Of a stretch of 9,356 bases of DNA, positions 7,265 through 9,356 are shown in pieces. The position numbers were made by a program, and so were the translations under genes. The notes beneath the pieces were generated by a model. The model saw only the letters and a program-made list of their open reading frames with translations, ran no database searches and was not told the origin of the DNA. Position 1 is the stretch's first letter; each line of letters opens with the position of its first letter. The DNA is from an uncultured Solobacterium sp. (GTDB lineage Bacteria > Bacillota_I > Bacilli_A > Erysipelotrichales > Erysipelotrichaceae): positions 1-9,356 of the forward strand of contig CAJOLG010000089.1 of NCBI GenBank assembly GCA_905235315.1, in the 5' to 3' direction.

Positions 7265-7576
7265 TCAGTCCCCGCTGGTCTTCGTTATGGTTATAATATT
7301 ATTTTGCTCAAGTCTCAATCCTTTATCTGCAGCAATTGAATTGACGCGCTCACGGTTATTCAGGGTGTTCACCTCCACCGCAACCGCATCATTGGCAATC
7401 TGGAGCTCTGCAATTTTCGCTTCAATTTCCTGTTTCTGGGAACTCAGGTAGTTGTTGTAGGTACGCAGAAACAGCGTGGACATCAGATACAGGATCGCTG
7501 ATACGAGAAAAAACACGCCTGTGAATGTCCCAAGCTTCAGCCGTTTCTTTTTTCTGTTCTTTCCGTTCTGTGCCAT
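7265..7576 (-). CDS. ftsL: FtsL-like septum protein
   Basis: This 103-residue bitopic membrane protein has a very basic cytoplasmic N-terminus (residues 6-14, rich in K and R), one membrane segment (about 16-37), then a heptad-like stretch (about 41-73) expected to form an extracellular coiled coil. FtsL sequences are poorly conserved, so the assignment rests on this architecture and on the position between rsmH and the division PBP gene, where ftsL is found in most dcw clusters. FtsL pairs with DivIC/FtsB and activates the septal synthase. DivIC has the same topology, but its usual locus is elsewhere. ATG 7576 is 6 nt after the rsmH stop. The ribosome site is weak (ACGGAT just before the ATG), so translation is likely coupled to rsmH. 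Confidence 0.85.
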   Translation of the reverse strand: MAQNGKNRKKKRLKLGTFTGVFFLVSAILYLMSTLFLRTYNNYLSSQKQEIEAKIAELQIANDAVAVEVNTLNNRERVNSIAADKGLRLEQNNIITITKTSGD

Positions 7577-7582
7577 ATCCGT

Positions 7583-8524
7583 TTACTCTGTTTCCTTTAC
7601 TCGTTCTATCACGCGCAGCTTTGCGCTGTGCGATCGGTGATTCTGTTCCAGTTCCTCTTCCTGCGCTGTCACCGGATGCCGGGTGACCAGAGAGAAGGAG
7701 GCCTGCTCCATCTGCGATGCTTTCAATGGAAGCTTGGGATCCGCAAATGGAGCAGAGGATAATGTTTTAAAGCAGGTCTTCACCATCCGGTCCTCCAGGG
7801 AATGGAAGGTGATCACTGCACACCGCCCGCCGACCTTCAGCATCGAGCAGGCTTCATCCAGCCCTTCCTGCAGCGCATCGAGTTCATGATTCACCTCAAT
7901 ACGGATTGCCTGGAAGGTCTGTTTTGCGGGATGCCCCTTTTTGCGGAGCACCGCTTCCGGAAGCGCCGAGCGGATCACATCCGTCAGCTGTCCGGTCGTA
8001 TCAATGGGAGCGCTGCGGCGTGCGGTTTCGATCGCTCTTGCGATCTGCTTCGCCCGCGGCTCTTCCCCGTACATCTTCAGAATCCTTGTGAGATCCTGAA
8101 AGGAATAGGTGTTCACGACGTCCCATGCGGTCAGCTCCTGGCTGAGATCCATCCGCATGTCCAGCCGGCTGTCAAACCGGTAGGAGAATCCTCTGGAAGG
8201 ATCATCGAACTGCGGGCTGGATACCCCGAGATCCATCATGATTCCGTCTGCCCGCGCAACGCCGTATGCGTTCAGGGCTTCTTTCATATGCCGGAAATCT
8301 TCATGAATGAAGGTGACGTGGTCTTTCCATTCCGCAAGATTGATTTCGGACTCCGCAATCGCCTGCTCATCCTTGTCAAATGCGTAGAGATGACCGTCCT
8401 TCAGCTTTCGAAGCACCTCAGCTGCGTGTCCGCCCCGTCCGAGCGTACCGTCGACATAGATGCCGTCGGGTCTGACATTGAGAAGCGATATCGTCTCCTT
8501 CAGCAATACGCTGGTGTGTTCCAT
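7583..8524 (-). CDS. rsmH: 16S rRNA (cytosine(1402)-N4)-methyltransferase RsmH (MraW)
   Basis: This cytoplasmic SAM-dependent enzyme methylates N4 of C1402 in the 16S rRNA P-site region. It has 313 residues, the usual family length. It begins with the typical HTSVLLKETISLL (3-15); the SAM-binding motif is VDGTLGRGGH (24-33). The family signature LGVSSPQFDDPSRGFSY covers 99-115, followed by LDMRMD (121-126). Further hallmarks are RIEVNHEL (208-215), FHSLEDRMVK (240-249) and the C-terminal RSHSAKLRVIER (297-308). Its ATG shares the A of the mraZ TAA stop (TAATG), so the two are translationally coupled. The order mraZ-rsmH is among the most conserved gene pairs in bacteria. No residue looks abnormal. 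Confidence 0.97.
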   Translation of the reverse strand: MEHTSVLLKETISLLNVRPDGIYVDGTLGRGGHAAEVLRKLKDGHLYAFDKDEQAIAESEINLAEWKDHVTFIHEDFRHMKEALNAYGVARADGIMMDLGVSSPQFDDPSRGFSYRFDSRLDMRMDLSQELTAWDVVNTYSFQDLTRILKMYGEEPRAKQIARAIETARRSAPIDTTGQLTDVIRSALPEAVLRKKGHPAKQTFQAIRIEVNHELDALQEGLDEACSMLKVGGRCAVITFHSLEDRMVKTCFKTLSSAPFADPKLPLKASQMEQASFSLVTRHPVTAQEEELEQNHRSHSAKLRVIERVKETE

Positions 8525-8955
8525 TACAGAAGGAACTCCGTGAGTGTTTCCGCCGCATCTTCGAAATCCGCTTCCGAAACTTTGTCATATTCGTTCCAGC
8601 GTTCTTCGGCCCAGATTTCGATATGATCCCCTGTTCCGATAACCACGCATTTCTTGGTGATCGAAGCAGACTGGATCAGCGCTGCGGGAAGCTGAATTCT
8701 TCCCTGCGAGTCCGGCTCGCATTCCACGGCTTTTGAAAGAAAAAATCTTGAGAACTGCCGTCCTGCCTTATTGGTCAGAGGAATCGAGCTGAGTTTGGAG
8801 GTCAGTTTGTTCCACTGGTCATTTGTATAGACGGTCAGGCATCCCTCCAGATACCGTGTTACAACGAAAGTGCCGCCAAGTTCTTCCCGGAAACGGGACG
8901 GAATGATCAGACGGTTTTTTGCGTCCAGACTGTGTCGGTACTCCCCCATGAACAT
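8524..8955 (-). CDS. mraZ: Transcriptional regulator MraZ
   Basis: MraZ is the DNA-binding regulator of the dcw operon and forms a ring from duplicated SpoVT-AbrB half domains. With ATG at 8955 the protein has 143 residues, the typical length, and starts with the canonical MFMGEYRHSLDAK. A longer frame to 8988 would add 11 unconserved residues and run through the operator, so it is rejected. GGGGGA (8961-8966) lies 5 nt before the ATG. The two DxxxR signatures are DAKNRLIIP (11-19) and DSQGRIQLP (about 81-89); the first has Asn where Gly is usual, a mild oddity. Three AAAGTG boxes lie directly upstream and one touches the Shine-Dalgarno, so autoregulation is likely. It overlaps rsmH by 1 nt. 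Confidence 0.95.
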   Translation of the reverse strand: MFMGEYRHSLDAKNRLIIPSRFREELGGTFVVTRYLEGCLTVYTNDQWNKLTSKLSSIPLTNKAGRQFSRFFLSKAVECEPDSQGRIQLPAALIQSASITKKCVVIGTGDHIEIWAEERWNEYDKVSEADFEDAAETLTEFLL

Positions 8956-8960
8956 TCCAG

Positions 8961-8966
8961 TCCCCC
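8961..8966 (-). promoter_or_regulatory. mraZ ribosome binding site touching operator
   Basis: GGGGGA on the minus strand, 5 nt before ATG 8955, decides the mraZ start. Its first base is the last base of the nearest AAAGTG box, so a protein bound to that DNA sits next to the translation start region. Confidence 0.7.
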
Positions 8967-9012
8967 ACTTTCCACCACTTTGTGTCACTTTCTACCACAA
9001 GAATACCACAAG
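8966..9012 (-). promoter_or_regulatory. MraZ operator: phased AAAGTG boxes
   Basis: On the minus strand three exact AAAGTG hexamers (8986-8991, 8976-8981, 8966-8971) repeat with a strict 10-bp period. Two degenerate CTTGTGG copies lie upstream (hexamers 9007-9012 and 8996-9001), spaced 11 and 10 bp, giving five GTG cores on one helix face. Mollicute MraZ is known to bind tandem AAAGTG[T/G] boxes before its own gene, whereas the E. coli protein uses TGGGN boxes. The array covers the predicted start site and initial transcribed region, which suits repression, though activation cannot be excluded. Confidence 0.85.
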
Positions 9013-9027
9013 CCATCTCGTTTGCAA
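9000..9027 (-). promoter_or_regulatory. Candidate promoter of the mraZ operon
   Basis: On the minus strand, TTGCAA (9022-9027) and TATTCT (9000-9005) are separated by 16 bp, and TGG directly precedes the -10, giving an extended -10. The predicted start is near 8993, so the three exact MraZ boxes lie at roughly +2 to +27 and the two degenerate boxes overlap the -10 and spacer. Confidence 0.55.
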
Positions 9028-9054
9028 TAAAAAATTGTCCGAAAAACCACCATT

Positions 9055-9090
9055 AAAAACCGCGCACAAAGCCTCTGTTCATGCGGTTTT
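9055..9090 (-). terminator. Secondary terminator-like hairpin upstream of mraZ promoter
   Basis: Arms 9056-9063 and 9083-9090 form an 8-bp stem (AAAACCGC/GCGGTTTT) with a 19-nt loop. Both strands end the stem in a T run (five T on the minus strand), so it could terminate either way. It would shield the mraZ promoter from rpmF read-through. The large loop lowers confidence. Confidence 0.4.
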
Positions 9091-9212
9091 GATTGGTACA
9101 CCAACATTACGGAAAGAGGATGAAACCCGATGGTTATCAATGATTCAGACCAAATTGAAATACTGAATTTGCGGAATGAAAAAATGTAAAAAATTTCTGC
9201 AAAAAAAAATAT
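9091..9212. other. AT-rich intergenic segment without a recognised gene
   Basis: This segment lies between the secondary hairpin and the rpmF terminator. I see a short inverted repeat TTGGT-AC-ACCAA (9093-9104), which could be a small operator or chance, and a strongly A-rich stretch from about 9178. A plus-strand frame of 19 codons (from 9131) is too short and featureless to call. No RNA gene was recognised. Confidence 0.5.
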
Positions 9213-9241
9213 TAAAAAAAAGAGAATCACTGGGATTCTCT
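9213..9241 (-). terminator. Intrinsic terminator of rpmF
   Basis: Minus-strand RNA forms an 8-bp stem (AGAGAATC/GATTCTCT; arms 9221-9228 and 9234-9241) with a 5-nt loop, followed directly by an eight-T run (9213-9220) and then more T-rich sequence. It begins 24 nt after the rpmF stop. This is a textbook Rho-independent terminator and separates rpmF from the mraZ operon. Confidence 0.88.
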
Positions 9242-9265
9242 GATTCTTCCGATTTAAATTCGGGT

Positions 9266-9356
9266 TTAGGCTTTCGCTTTTTCGCTGCCGGTGGAACCGC
9301 ACTGCGGGCAAGCGTGATGCGGCTGTTTGAACGCACCGCATTCCGGGCATCTTACG
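9266..9356 (-). CDS. rpmF: 50S ribosomal protein L32, C-terminal part (5' end beyond window)
   Basis: The frame enters from the right edge and gives about 30 codons ending at TAA (9266-9268). The visible residues include CPECGAFKQPHHACPQCG, two CxxC pairs of a zinc ribbon with the spacing and the PH between them typical of the C-terminal half of bacterial L32, a small protein of the large ribosomal subunit. The tail after it is short and Lys/Ala-rich (ending KAKA). All four Cys are present, so this is the zinc-binding (C+) form. A longer overlapping frame in the same region has no such motif. rpmF is found before mraZ or near fatty acid genes in several Firmicutes. Confidence 0.9.
   Translation of the reverse strand, partial: VRCPECGAFKQPHHACPQCGSTGSEKAKA

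Noticed and set aside
7265..7576. Assignment as DivIC/FtsB rather than FtsL
   Set aside because: Topology alone cannot separate them, but the place between rsmH and the division PBP gene is the standard ftsL position.
8956..8988. Upstream ATG at 8988 for mraZ
   Set aside because: The added 11 residues are encoded by the operator array and ribosome site; conserved MraZ proteins begin with MFMGEY at 8955.
9131..9190. Plus-strand 19-codon frame with a purine-rich sequence upstream
   Set aside because: Too short, hydrophilic, no convincing promoter, and it runs into the A-rich tail of the rpmF terminator region.

Overview
The window is a compact run of genes that all read on the minus strand, so transcription goes from right to left. 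It looks like the chromosome of a low-to-mid-GC Firmicute, most likely of the Erysipelotrichia/Erysipelotrichales type. The evidence is a Gram-positive division penicillin-binding protein with C-terminal PASTA domains, a fused SecDF, a ComN-like regulator beside secDF, and mraZ operator boxes of the AAAGTG kind known from the related Mollicutes. TGA is used as a stop (mraY, ftsL), so the code is standard rather than mycoplasmal. The taxonomic call is inference.

Right edge to left: the 3' end of rpmF (ribosomal protein L32) with its terminator; a control region of about 310 bp holding a candidate promoter and a helically phased array of MraZ boxes; then the division and cell wall (dcw) block mraZ-rsmH-ftsL-ftsI(PBP)-mraY. 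The first four genes are packed with 1-nt overlap to 12-nt gaps. A candidate internal promoter with a perfect TATAAT lies between ftsI and mraY. After mraY the usual dcw continuation (murD, ftsW, murG, ftsQ/A/Z) is absent. The strand instead continues with a ComN-like small protein, a SecD-SecF fusion translationally coupled to it, a strong hairpin, and a left-truncated PP-loop enzyme that resembles MurL (UDP-MurNAc-L-Ala-L-Glu epimerase).

Functionally the window joins septal growth control (MraZ, RsmH, FtsL, PBP), lipid I synthesis (MraY), a possible non-racemase source of D-Glu for peptidoglycan (MurL-like), and protein export (SecDF). No mobile element, CRISPR array, tRNA or rRNA was seen. 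The most noteworthy signals are (1) loss of two of the three charged residues of the SecDF ion-transport relay, both in the SecF half; (2) the five-unit operator array in front of mraZ; (3) a MurL-like gene joined to a shortened dcw cluster; and (4) a MraY with an altered His-rich motif.
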